A stretch of DNA of 64,000 nt from Helicoverpa zea (Eukaryota; Arthropoda; Insecta; Lepidoptera; Noctuidae), in contig NC_061480.1 in the NCBI RefSeq assembly GCF_022581195.2, forward strand, positions 5,232,892-5,296,891, written 5' to 3'. This document shows, in pieces, positions 45,614 to 55,529 of this stretch (positions are counted from its first letter, which is position 1; every line of letters starts with the position of its first letter). Made by a program: the position numbers and the translations under genes. The notes beneath the pieces were generated by a model. It made no database searches. It worked only from the letters and a program-made list of their open reading frames with translations, and was not told where the DNA came from.

Positions 45614-46082
45614 GCTGCCGTCGTTATTAAGAAAGGCACAACTAACATTTTACAAATGTTGAGAAAATCGAGTTTAAAATATTTTTTGAATTTTGTTAAA
45701 AAAAAACACGTTTAAAATGTGTTTTTCGAAATTGTGAAAATGTAAAAAAATGTGTTTTTTTTGGTATGTACACAACGATAGCAATATTATATTTTAATTT
45801 AAATGGATATATTTAATAATTAGCATAATTCTTTTTAACTTAACATAAAAAATAACAAGAAAGGAGCAATATTATGTTGAAAAGGCACATATAACCAAAT
45901 ATGCCTTTTCAATTTTAAATTTTTAGTAAAAATTTAAAATTTTACGATGAGAAGGCATATTTTCTTAATTGTGTCTTTTCATTGTAATTTTTTAAAATGA
46001 ATATATAGGTACAGAAAGTATTAGAATTAATTGGGGTGCCTTTTTTATATTACATTTATTAGCGCTCGGCATTGTAAAGGAG

Positions 46083-47483
46083 TTGGCGCAGCGCACCACC
46101 TCCGATGAGACGCGGCAACTGCAGGCGAAGGTGGATCGCCTGCAGAAAGAGGTGTCCGCGCTGCACGCGCGCGTTGCCGAGCCCATGACTCGGCCCGAGG
46201 GGACGTCGGAAGGTCCACCAACGATGCCTCCCTCCTCTGACCTTGAGGATCTCATCCGAAAGGTCGTCATGGAGGAGAGAGCATTCATCAGGGCCTGTTT
46301 TGCCGGCATAGAGGACCGGCTCCTGCCGGAGACGCGGTTACGCCCTCCACTCGCGGCTGATAAAGCACCCGGACGGATGCCCATCGCACCGGGGCCCTCA
46401 ACGGCTCCAGCTCAGTCGGAGCCCCAGGTCCTAAAGACCACCAAGGGCAAAGGAAAGGGCAAGAAGACCTCACTACCCCCGACTACCCAGACGGTCCCTC
46501 CCGAACCGGTGAGGGAAGACCCACTACTGCCCTCCACCACCCCTTCCAACCAGCCTTGGATTAAGGTGGTAGCGAGGAAGCGGAAGGGGAAAAAGTTGGC
46601 TCCCGAGCCCCCCGCAGCCAAGCCTGCCGCTTTAGAGGACAGGAGGAGGAAGCTCGCTCCTCCTCCAAGAACCGAAGCCGTGGTGGTCACGTTGACCCCA
46701 GAGGCAGCGGAACGAGGGGAGACGTATGAGTCCGTGCTGCGACGGGCTCGTACAAACGTCGACCCTTCGGAACTTGGTGCTGGCAGAGTTACGTGCCGGA
46801 AGACCCAAACGGGGGCTCGTATCTTCGAGTTCTCGGGGGCTCAACGCGGCACCAAGGCGGACCTCTTTGCGACGAAGCTCCGAGAGGCTGTCGCGGACAC
46901 GGCCAAGGTTGCGAGGGCCGTCAAGTGTGTAGCTCTCGAGGTGACCGACCTCGACGACTCCGTCACGCAAGAAGAGGTGGTGGCAGCGGTTGCGGCGGCG
47001 GGGGGCTGCCCCGTCGCATCTGTCAAGGGCCGAGCCATTAGACCTGGCCGCAGGGGTATGGGCACTATGAGGTTAGAGTGCCCGGTCGTAGCTGCCAAGG
47101 CGGTTCTGGCTAAGGGCCGCCTCCCGGTCGGGTTTAGCTCGGGTGGGGTCCAAGTGCTTGAGGATGCGCCGATACGCTGTTTCAAGTGCCTCGGCATCGG
47201 ACACACCCGGCCTCTCTGCCCGTCCACTGCCGAGCGTGGGGAACTATGCTTCCGCTGCGGAAAAGAGGGGCACAGGCTGGCTAGCTGCGAGGCTGCCACC
47301 ACGCATTGCGCAGTATGCGCTGCCAGTGGTCGTCCATCCGACCACGTAATGGCGAGCAAGGAATGCCGACCGCCACTGAAGAAGGGCAAACTGCAGGCGC
47401 CGGTGCGGCCTGCTGCTGCCGCCACCTCTGAAACTCCAGTTCCAGTGCTGGCCACCGAGGGAAGCGCGATGAACACCGACTGA
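46083..47483 (+). CDS. R1-clade ORF1 (Gag-like, 5' incomplete)
   Basis: About 466 codons, with no ATG at the beginning (the first codon counted is TTG), so the N-terminus is probably truncated. It starts in a coiled coil (LQAKVDRLQKEVSALHARV), then a Pro/Lys-rich linker and a conserved central domain. Three zinc knuckles end it: CFKCLGIGHTRPLC, CFRCGKEGHRLASC and a CAVC...C variant. The role in the family is to package element RNA. Its TGA overlaps the ORF2 start as TGATG (47481-47485). Confidence 0.88.
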   Translation: MAQRTTSDETRQLQAKVDRLQKEVSALHARVAEPMTRPEGTSEGPPTMPPSSDLEDLIRKVVMEERAFIRACFAGIEDRLLPETRLRPPLAADKAPGRMPIAPGPSTAPAQSEPQVLKTTKGKGKGKKTSLPPTTQTVPPEPVREDPLLPSTTPSNQPWIKVVARKRKGKKLAPEPPAAKPAALEDRRRKLAPPPRTEAVVVTLTPEAAERGETYESVLRRARTNVDPSELGAGRVTCRKTQTGARIFEFSGAQRGTKADLFATKLREAVADTAKVARAVKCVALEVTDLDDSVTQEEVVAAVAAAGGCPVASVKGRAIRPGRRGMGTMRLECPVVAAKAVLAKGRLPVGFSSGGVQVLEDAPIRCFKCLGIGHTRPLCPSTAERGELCFRCGKEGHRLASCEAATTHCAVCAASGRPSDHVMASKECRPPLKKGKLQAPVRPAAAATSETPVPVLATEGSAMNTD

Positions 47484-50400
47484 TGGCTGGGAATCGACGA
47501 CGTGTTCTTCAAGCGAACATCAACCACTGCAAAGCAGCCCAGAGCCTGCTGGTTCAAACCTTTGCGGAGTGGTTGGTGGACGTGGCGGTTGTCGCCGAGC
47601 CGTACTCTGTCCCTGGCAGTTGGCTGGGAGACGACAATGGCTCAGTTGCATTGGTGGCGCGATCTTCCACGGACTCACCCCCCCTCTCACTCTTAGAGAG
47701 GGGACCGGGATACGTGGCTGCCGCGTGGGATGACATAGCCCTTATAGGGGTGTATTTCTCCCCAAACCGCCCTCTCACGGAATTCGAGAACTTTCTCGAA
47801 GTCCTCGCTAGGGTGGCAAGCGGAGTGGTGCAGCACCGGGTATTGGTCTTGGGCGACTTTAACGCCAAGTCGGTAATATGGGGTAACCCGACCACCAATG
47901 CCCGAGGACGAGAGGTGGAAACCTGGTGCGTGTCATCCGGTCTGTCCCTCCTGAATAGGGGAACAGTTCACACCTGCGTGCGGCGGCAGGGGGGCTCCAT
48001 CGTGGACCTCGCCTTTGCATCCCCTTCTTTGGCGGCCTGTGTACTGGACTGGCGGGTGGAGCTGGTGGAGACGCTGTCCGACCACCGATACGTGCGGTTT
48101 GATGTTTCCACCCCGGGCTCCCAAGGGACCCAGGAAGGTCGGTCGCACTTCCCACGGTGGGCGCTCTCCCGCCTAGACCGGGAGGCCGCCTCGGAGGCAG
48201 CTTTCGTCCAGGACTGGCTGTCGCCTCCTGTAGAAGTCCGGGATGTGGACGCCACAGCGGCCCAGTTAAGGGTCTCCCTGACCGAGGTGTGCAACTCTAG
48301 CATGCCTCGGTCTCATCGTCCACCTCCTAGGCGCGCCGTCTATTGGTGGTCAGAGGAGTTGGGGGTTCTTCGGGCCGCCTGTGTGGCGGCCAGGCGGGCC
48401 TACGCAAGAAGCCGGCGGCGGCGCCTTCGCGACCTCGACAACGAGGACCGCCTCTATGCAGCCTACATAGAGGCCAAGTCGACATTGACAGCGCGAATGG
48501 CCACAGCCCAGGATCACGCGAGGGCGGAGATGCTTGAGGGTCTGGACATGGATCCCTTTGGGAGGCCCTACAAGGCGGCACGCAACAAACTGCGCCCGTA
48601 CGGTCCCCCAGTTGCCGAGACTCTCGAGCCGTCGTTACTGGATGGGGTTGTTCAGTCCCTGTTTCCTCGCAGAGACCACTTCACTCCACCAGTGATGAGC
48701 GCCCCACATGGTGCGGCTCTATCGGCCGAGGAAGTCCCGCCGGTTACTGAGAACGAGGTGGAGAAGGCAGCTTTCTGCCTCAGGGGGAAAAAGACGGCCC
48801 CAGGTCCGGACGGCGTCCCCGCAAAGGTGGTGGCCATCGCCATCTCCCAGATGGGAGAAAGGTTTCGGGACCTCTTCAGTGCGTGTCTGACGTGTGAGAG
48901 GTTCCCAAAGCCATGGAAGGAGGGCCAATTGTGCCTTCTTCGAAAGGAAGGGCGGCCGGTGGACTCCCCATCGGCATACCGACCTATCGTTTTACTGGAT
49001 GAGGTCGGTAAAATGTTCGAGAGGATCCTCGCTGCCCGTATCACCAGGCATCTGGGCACAATCGGCCCGGATCTAGCGGACGCTCAGTTTGGTTTTCGAG
49101 CTGAGCGTTCGACAGTTGATGCCCTGTCGCGACTCAAGGGCCAGGTGAGGGAGGCGATGGATGCGGGAGATGGTCTGCTGGCTGTGTCATTTGACATAGC
49201 CAACGCCTTCAACTCAATTCCTCACTCCACCATACTGGAGGCCCTCCGCTTCCATGGGGTGCCCCCGTATCTGCGGGGACTTTTGGCGGACTACCTAAGG
49301 GACCGTACAGTCCTCCTTGTGGACAAGTCGGGTCAGCTCCGACGTTACGTCGTCGAGTCCGGTGTCCCGCAGGGTTCAGTTTTAGGGCCACTCCTGTGGA
49401 ACATCGGATTCGACTGGCTTTTGAGGGGCAACCTCCCCCGTGGCACGTCTGTCATCTGCTATGCAGACGACACCCTTCTGACGGCCAGGGGGAGAAATTT
49501 TGGAGAGGCAGCCAGCTTGGCCTCGGCGGGCGGTTCTCAAGTGGTGGACAGAATCTCCCGCCTAGGGCTAACGGTGGCGCTGCACAAGACCGAGGCCGTG
49601 TTCTTCCATGGGACCCGGCAGCAAGAACCGCCCGACGCCCATATCCATGTGGAGGGTGTCCGCATTGGGGTGCAGCCCCAGATGAAATATCTGGGCATAG
49701 TGCTCGACAGTAAGTGGTGCTTCAGAGCACACTTCAGCGGCTTGTCGACGCGCCTGATGAGGACAGCGGGCGCCCTCTCATGGCTCCTCCCTAACATCGG
49801 TAGTCCCGGCGACCAATGCCGACGTTTATACGCCGGCATACTCAAAAGTATGGCACTGTACGGGGCCCCAATCTGGGCAGACTCACTGTGCAGTAGGGTG
49901 AACGCCGCTGCCATCCGCAGGCCACAAAGGGCCATTGCACAGCGGGTGTCGAGGGCGTACCGCACGGTGAGCTTTGCGGCGGCGTGCGTTCTGGCGGGTA
50001 CTCCTCCCTGGGAGCTCGAGGCTTGGGTACTCGCCAGAGTGTACGACTGGACGGCGGGACAGAAGGCGCTAAACCGGCGCCCAGACCCGACAGAAAAAGA
50101 AGAGGTGCGTGAGGAGGCAAGGGAGGCAATAACTCTGCACTGGGCCGAAGATCTTGCCTCGGCAACGTACGGTCGCTGGACGCTGGATGCCATCGGGCCT
50201 GTCCTGAACGGCTGGCTCGATCGGCGGCATGGGTGCCTTTCGATGCGTCTGGTGCAGGTGCTGTCCGGGCATGGCTGCTTCGGATCGTACCTGCACCGGA
50301 TTGGGAGGGAGGAGACCCCACAGTGTCACCACTGCGAAGCTACGGTGGATACGGCAGAGCACACACTTCAGGTGTGCCCATCGTGGGCTGAACCCCGCCG

Positions 50401-50707
50401 CGCTCTGATGGCGGTGGTCGGGAATGACCTCTCGCTCTCCAGCGTGATTGCTGCCATGCTGGGAAGTGAGGAGACATGGGAAGCGGTAGCCTCCTTCTGT
50501 GAAGACGTCATGTCTCAGAAGGAAGCGGCGGAGCGCATGCGGGAGAACGACCCTCTCGCGGTGCCGCTCCGTAGACGAAGAAGGGGCAGAAGACGGCGAA
50601 TACAACGTCTGTCCCCATCCGCCCCGGGGGGTGATCAGCGGGCGACAGGCGCGGGGGCGCCACCGCCTGCACCACAAGGATCAACCCCTGCGCTCCGGCC
50701 ATTATAA
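47483..50707 (+). CDS. R1-clade ORF2 (endonuclease, RT, C-terminal zinc module)
   Basis: 1074 codons, uninterrupted. Endonuclease: VLQANINHCKAAQSLL, VLVLGDFNAKSVIWGNP and TLSDHRYVRFDV. RT: GPDGVPAKVVAIAIS, AVSFDIANAFNSIPHS, SGVPQGSVLGPLLWN and VICYADDTLL, with the catalytic Asp pair. The C-terminus has CHHCEATVDTAEHTLQVC. The ATG at 47483 overlaps the ORF1 stop, so coupled termination-reinitiation is likely. Intactness suggests recent insertion. Confidence 0.93.
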   Translation: MAGNRRRVLQANINHCKAAQSLLVQTFAEWLVDVAVVAEPYSVPGSWLGDDNGSVALVARSSTDSPPLSLLERGPGYVAAAWDDIALIGVYFSPNRPLTEFENFLEVLARVASGVVQHRVLVLGDFNAKSVIWGNPTTNARGREVETWCVSSGLSLLNRGTVHTCVRRQGGSIVDLAFASPSLAACVLDWRVELVETLSDHRYVRFDVSTPGSQGTQEGRSHFPRWALSRLDREAASEAAFVQDWLSPPVEVRDVDATAAQLRVSLTEVCNSSMPRSHRPPPRRAVYWWSEELGVLRAACVAARRAYARSRRRRLRDLDNEDRLYAAYIEAKSTLTARMATAQDHARAEMLEGLDMDPFGRPYKAARNKLRPYGPPVAETLEPSLLDGVVQSLFPRRDHFTPPVMSAPHGAALSAEEVPPVTENEVEKAAFCLRGKKTAPGPDGVPAKVVAIAISQMGERFRDLFSACLTCERFPKPWKEGQLCLLRKEGRPVDSPSAYRPIVLLDEVGKMFERILAARITRHLGTIGPDLADAQFGFRAERSTVDALSRLKGQVREAMDAGDGLLAVSFDIANAFNSIPHSTILEALRFHGVPPYLRGLLADYLRDRTVLLVDKSGQLRRYVVESGVPQGSVLGPLLWNIGFDWLLRGNLPRGTSVICYADDTLLTARGRNFGEAASLASAGGSQVVDRISRLGLTVALHKTEAVFFHGTRQQEPPDAHIHVEGVRIGVQPQMKYLGIVLDSKWCFRAHFSGLSTRLMRTAGALSWLLPNIGSPGDQCRRLYAGILKSMALYGAPIWADSLCSRVNAAAIRRPQRAIAQRVSRAYRTVSFAAACVLAGTPPWELEAWVLARVYDWTAGQKALNRRPDPTEKEEVREEAREAITLHWAEDLASATYGRWTLDAIGPVLNGWLDRRHGCLSMRLVQVLSGHGCFGSYLHRIGREETPQCHHCEATVDTAEHTLQVCPSWAEPRRALMAVVGNDLSLSSVIAAMLGSEETWEAVASFCEDVMSQKEAAERMRENDPLAVPLRRRRRGRRRRIQRLSPSAPGGDQRATGAGAPPPAPQGSTPALRPL

Positions 50708-51288
50708 GGACCCTTCCCCACTAGGGGGAGGTATGAGGGGCCTGCCGTAAGGCGGGCAATCGCCGGTGGGGGACTGGATGCCATGGATTCCCAGACCCCC
50801 TCCACTCAGGCGAGGTCGGAGTGTCGCTGGGCCTTTTTAGTGGGTATACCGGGAACGTCTTTACCGGGGAGTCCCACATACCCCTCTCCCGTCCCCCGAT
50901 GGGAAGGGGATGCGTAATAGCATTTTTAGCCCAGCGACAACAAAAAAAAAAAAAAAAAAAGGGGTAAATAGAAAGGGCATAACTGCCAGTTGTGACTTTT
51001 CTTTCTACATTAATTGCCAAAATGTTCGTTTCATTAAATATATCGATAGTAAAAAGGTAAAATAAAAGGCACATCATACAATATGCCTTTTTATTGTAAT
51101 AATATTGTAATAAAACTTAAAAGGTGATGTAGTTGTGCCCTTTAAGCTTATGCTATCTCTGTTTATTTTGCAGCTAAAAATCCACAAAAAATCAGGCAGA
51201 TAGGCCTTTTTTTCCTGATTCCGAATATATATATAATTCATTTTGACAAAAAAATGTTAGTTGTGCCCTTTTTCGGTAGCACGGCAGG

Positions 51289-52579
51289 CTGCGTCCCTCG
51301 CGAGGCCCTCTGGAAGGTACTGAGAAAGTTGGGGTGTACAGAGAAGTTCATAAGACTCCTGCGACTCCTGCACGATGACATGCAATGTTGTGTAGCGGTT
51401 GAAGATGACCAATCGAGCTTCTTCTCCGTCACCTGTGGAGTGAAGCAAGGTTGTGTCCTGGCTCCCACATTGTTTGCATTATATTTCGCAGTTGTAGTCC
51501 GGGAAGTATTGACTTCTTCTCCTGAAAGAGTTCGTATTCGTTATCGGACTGACGGCAAACTTTTCAATCTGAATAGACTCAAGGCGACCACAAAGGTGTC
51601 CTATGCACATATACAGGACATTATGTATGCAGATGACCTCTGTTTCGTGGCTGAATCCCCTGAAGTCCTGCAACAGCTAGTCACGAACCTTCACAAGCAG
51701 TGCTGTACATTTGGTCTAAAAATCAGCATCAAAAAGACAGAAGTGATGTCTTTAGACAATCACGGACGTCAAGAACTGACCATTATGCTTGGTGAAGATG
51801 TGCTGAAGCAGGTCGATAAATTTCGATATTTGGGGAGCATTATAACATCAAAGTGCGACCTTGACGCCAAAATCAATAGCAGAATTGGTGCTGCAGCCGC
51901 TGCTTTCGGCAAATTCGACAAGAAGGTCTTCAGCTCCCATGACCTAAAGATATCCACAAAGGTCTCTGTGTATATGGCAGTTGTGTTGCCTTGTATACTC
52001 TACTCAGCGGAAACATGGACACCATACCGACGCCACATCAAGCAACTAGACCGCTTCCACCTCAAATGTCTGCGCAAAATATTAAATATCCGTTGGTTTG
52101 ATCGTGTGCGTAACACAGAAGTGTTGAGGAAAGCCAATGTAGGTGGCATTGAAGCATACCTCATGAGGAGACAGCTTCGTTGGTGCGGGCATGTGCTGCG
52201 CATGCCGGATACTAGAGTGGCCAAGCGCATCCTCTACTCCGAGTTGCAGGAGGGCAAGCGGAAACGTGGCGGACAGCTGCTGCGATACAAGGATGGTCTG
52301 AAGCGCCACATGAAAAGCTGTTCCATTGAACCGTCTCAGTGGGAGAATCTGGCATCCAACCGCAGAGACTGGAGAAGCCGCGTTAAAGCCAAAGTCTTTG
52401 ACTTTGAAGCACGCCGGCTTTCTGAGTTGGATGCCAAACGAGATGAGTTGAAAGCTCGACCACCTGTAGCTATCAACTACAACTTTGTGGCTGGTACCCT
52501 GACATGTCCGCAGTGTGCGCGGACTTTCACGCACAAAATTGGATACTCCAGCCACATGAGAGCACACGCACGCCATTAG
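51289..52579 (+). CDS. LINE ORF2 right part: RT core and C-terminal zinc finger
   Basis: Continues the frame of 43932-45613 at VPREALWKVLRKLGC. It includes CGVKQGCVLAPTLFALYF, MYADDLCFVAE (catalytic Asp pair), FRYLGSIITSKCDLDAK and a C-terminal C2H2-like CPQCARTFTHKIGYSSHMRA H. The open frame starts at 51254 only because it runs back into the transposon arm. Downstream is a 680-bp 3' UTR with a (TTA)n tail. Confidence 0.9.
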
Positions 52580-53581
52580 GGTCGAAGTGGTCGCCGTTGC
52601 CGAAATCGGCGTGGAAGATTATTATTATCTTGTATGTCTCTGACCGACCACGGGACTACAGAGTCCCGGATTTTTGGAAGGCGAACGTGGGGCCGAAGCC
52701 AACACGCTGAAGCCCTTTTGAGACAACTTTAATGAAATGGCGACACAAAACCGACGATTATCCCCGTATACACTATAGAAATGTACCCAAGGACAATCCC
52801 CGGTTCTGTGCTAAACTATTGCTAACTATGGATGAAAACTACTTGGGCTATTGTGATGGGATGCTAATGGACTAGGAATGGGGAAACTACGGGAACTATG
52901 GCACCTGCCGATGACAATGTATTAAATACTTGTTAAAATGGCAGGTGGAGACTCGCCAACTCACTTACTGGGCCCCCAGATCACGCGCTCCCTGTGGGTC
53001 CAGCATCACCGGCCCACTCGCCACTTACCACGAGGCACCTACCCTCCGAGCAGGACTAACCTTGCTCTAGCGACTCCACTCTAACCGGCCGATGAAGGCA
53101 AGCCAAGAGGCGGGAGACCTATCCCCCGTCATGCTTCACTCCGGCAAGCCGGAGGTGGGGGACAGTATACTCTCCCTGGAGCACTCGGATATATAGCCCC
53201 GCGGGGTCGCTTCTCCCCGTCATCCGCCTCAGATGCCCTGCGGGGCTTATTATTATTATTATTATATTAAAAAGGTGACCGCTAGTACAAGATTCATTAT
53301 ACGAATTTTGGGTTTCCATCCCTGTTGAATTATTTTAGAGTTCCCGAACACGATATTGTTTGGCTTATGATCGGTATGATATCGGTATCTTCCTTCTTTT
53401 TGGGCAGTCGGTTAAATTGTTAAGTTTAACTTTTTAGTTGGTGGATACCAGTCTCTTGTAATGTGCGCAACCCCATATATCGTAGTATATCATAGTAGTA
53501 TTGGTCAAGAGCCTTATCCAACTATTGTAGGTACCTACAACTAAGACCCAAGTTTAACGGACGATCGTTCAAACAACTGTT

Positions 53582-54658
53582 TCAACTTGTATGTGGGAAT
53601 TCCAAGTAAACAGTGGTTTTGAGAAAGCGGACGTTAATTTCGTCGGCCAACTTAGGCTTAAAAAAGTTTAAATTGTAAATAGAAGCAAGAACATTCTTAA
53701 ATACATAAGCATTATAAAATAATTTGATGTTGGGAATATGTGAATCGACCCCCAATTTACAGCTTGGCATTCAGATTCACTAATTGCACCATCTGATCTT
53801 CAACATACCTCAACAACATTCTTCCTCTGAAACCCGTCACTCTTGTCACGAAGTCTATCAGGAAGAGGCGCCTTGGGCTCCGGTCTCTTGAAGTCGTAGT
53901 CTTCATCATCGGACCCCTCGCCGCTGTCCGCCTTGCCACCAGTCTGCTTTTGTATTACTATGCATCTGAAATTAAGCAATTATTATGTAAAAGAACTTCG
54001 GAAATCGGTGTTTGAAATTATTATCAAAGCTACGTTATGTTTGCTCTGAGCAGCACTCAAAGTTATTTTTTTTAACATTTTTTTACGGAATATTCTATCC
54101 AGATGCTGGAAAAATTGGTTCAACAAAATATGGAAGGTATTTGTGCCACAAGCATATCTACTGGTATCTCGTCATCATCAGCCTATCGCAGTCCACTGCT
54201 GGACTTAGGCCTCTCCAAGTGCACGCCACTGAGATCGATTTTCGGCTTCTCGCATCCAGCTCCTGCCAGCCGTCTAGCGCAAGTCATCACTCCACCGTGC
54301 CTGAGGACGTCCTACACTACGTTTGCCGAGGCGTGGTGTCCACTCTTGAATTCGTTTACCCCAACGGTTATCGGTATCTACACTAACCTTTTTTGCCTGG
54401 AGACTTTTTCCAAAGCCAATACTTCTGAAAAAAAGACAGTTGAATATAAAACATTTTAAACGTTTGGTATACAGATAGACAAGCCCGTGAAAGGACATAG
54501 GCATCCGGGTACGGGAGTTCCCTCTGTATAAAAATCAGTAGGTATACTACATTATCAAACTGATGATGAAAAACACTGTTTTTTGCAATGAGTTACAACA
54601 ACTTACCATAATCCAACAAAATTAAGATAACCAAACCAAAAGCAATATTTCGAACCAT
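53582..54658 (-). CDS. Candidate small acidic secreted protein (3 exons)
   Basis: Minus strand. Exon 1 (54658-54607), MVRNIAFGLVILILLDY, is a signal-peptide-like start with donor G|GTAAGT. Exon 2 (53957-53809) reads VIQKQTGGKADSGEGSDDED then YDFKRPEPKAPLPDRLRD and QRKNVVE, with donor GTATGT. A possible exon 3 (53650-53582) reads LADEINVRFLKTTVYLEF and stops. Together about 89 residues; without exon 3 the frame stops after VEVC. The exon 2 acceptor that gives the right phase is an AG 7 bases after a stronger one (TTTCAG), which would give an early stop; this is the weakest point. No homologue recognised. The intron holds an RTE-like fragment. Confidence 0.42.
54172..54375 (-). mobile_element. 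RTE-like LINE 3' end
   Basis: The minus strand encodes RIQEWTPRLGKRSVGRPQ and RWSDDLR and ends with the CAGCAGTGGACTGCGATAGG 3' UTR of the family at 4457 and 31036. 5'-truncated, in the intron of the minus-strand gene. Confidence 0.8.
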
Positions 54659-54794
54659 TTTCTATGCAATGGAGCTAAACTATAACATTTAGCTTTTATA
54701 AAGAACTAAGTTTCGAAATTACTTACTGTTTTTAAATCCATACTTACATAAAAAAGTTCTTAATAATGTTTGTTTGTTAGTTACGAAGTCTGTT

Positions 54795-54940
54795 TAGTAT
54801 TTTCCCAACTATATTGGGCTCGGCTTCCTGTGTCACCATGTGCAGCTGGGTACCAGTGTGCCACATGGAGCGACTTCCTATCTCGTCAATCTAATTACAT
54901 GGGCATCTGATACCCTTTGGTAAGACTGGTTTTTGAGTTG
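54795..54940 (-). repeat. SINE fragment
   Basis: CCCAACTATATTGGGCTCGG and TGGGCATCTGATACCC match the family 1 SINE body in reverse, without the tRNA-like head. Confidence 0.65.
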
Positions 54941-55068
54941 GTAGGTCAAACACGTAGAAATTGTACAAAAATACAAGCAAAGTCAGTATTCCAACTTGTC
55001 AAAAATTTGACAATGTTTGCCTTTACAAATACTAATATATGCGGGTTGGAAATTATACCTTTTAGTAA

Positions 55069-55529
55069 AGCGCAATACACACCAACGCCGCCGGCCCGGC
55101 GGCATATGTCGGCAACATTAGCTTAGTTTTCACATGTCTAGATGTTTTAGTATTTAAGTATATAGAGAGATAAGTATAATTAAGTACCTTCTTAAGTTAA
55201 TTTGTACCTAGTGTAAGTTATCCTAGCGTATTTTTATGTTTTTTATACTTTTGTTTATTTGTGAACAGTGTTGTGGGCTAGAATATTGTTAATTTTAATT
55301 ATGCATGTTTTTATTTCTGCTGTATATTGTATATTCTGGCTGTTTGCTGTTCCTATGTAATAAAATAAAATAAATAAAATAAAAATAAACATTTTGTCGG
55401 CGGGCTAGGTTGGCGGCTTTAGTTATTGCAGGCGGACGCAGGTTGCCGACATGCTTCTTTCAACATAATCCGCCGGGTCGTGTCGGCAGGCTGCGTCGCC
55501 GGGTCAGCGGCTTTGGTGTGTAGTGCGCT
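55069..55529. mobile_element. Harbinger-like MITE with LINE-tail insert
   Basis: AGCGCAATACACACCAACGC (left) and its near-complement ending at 55529 are inverted ends rich in CCGGCG. TAA flanks both sides (55066-55068, 55530-55532). A foreign piece with an (AATAAA)n-like tail (about 55120-55391) splits it; that piece resembles a LINE 3' UTR. Confidence 0.75.

Larger units (their letters stand above)
46038..50960 (+). mobile_element. R1-clade LINE, nearly full length
   Basis: It contains a 5'-incomplete ORF1, an intact ORF2, a 3' UTR with GGGGGAGGTATGAGGGGCC, and a poly(A) of about 20 at 50941-50960. The left junction is between 46038 and 46081; GGGGT at 46033-46037 and 50961-50965 may be the target duplication. 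Its composition is far more GC-rich than the flanks. R1 elements classically insert in 28S rDNA; this one is in a MITE. Confidence 0.88.
45614..51288. mobile_element. Unclassified non-autonomous DNA transposon, host of an R1 element
   Basis: The terminal inverted repeats contain CTGCCGT and GGCACAACTAACATTTT at the left and their complements at the right end. A 4-bp CTGC target duplication lies at 45610-45613 and 51289-51292, and removing the insert restores the LINE's reading frame. Without the R1 element it would be about 750 bp. Both arms are studded with at least ten AAAGGCAYA-like motifs in both orientations, suggesting multiple transposase sites. No transposase ORF. Confidence 0.85.
43932..53262 (+). 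mobile_element. RTE-like LINE, split by a DNA transposon
   Basis: The coding parts 43932-45613 and 51289-52579 belong to one EN-RT ORF; the 3' UTR continues to a (TTA)n tail at 53247-53262. An exact 11-bp target duplication, TATATTAAAAA, lies at 43921-43931 and 53263-53273. The element is 5'-truncated within the endonuclease, so the apparent ATG at 43931 straddles the insertion junction and is fortuitous. The clade is uncertain: the protein is of the type often annotated craniofacial-development-protein-2-like plus RT. Confidence 0.9.

Noticed and set aside
53757..53939. Minus-strand 60-codon ORF MARRTAARGPMM...
   Set aside because: It is an off-frame reading of exon 2 of the candidate secreted protein; the chosen frame gives an acidic, splice-consistent sequence.
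54917..55126. 69-codon + strand ORF
   Set aside because: It crosses a SINE fragment and enters a MITE end; no coding evidence.
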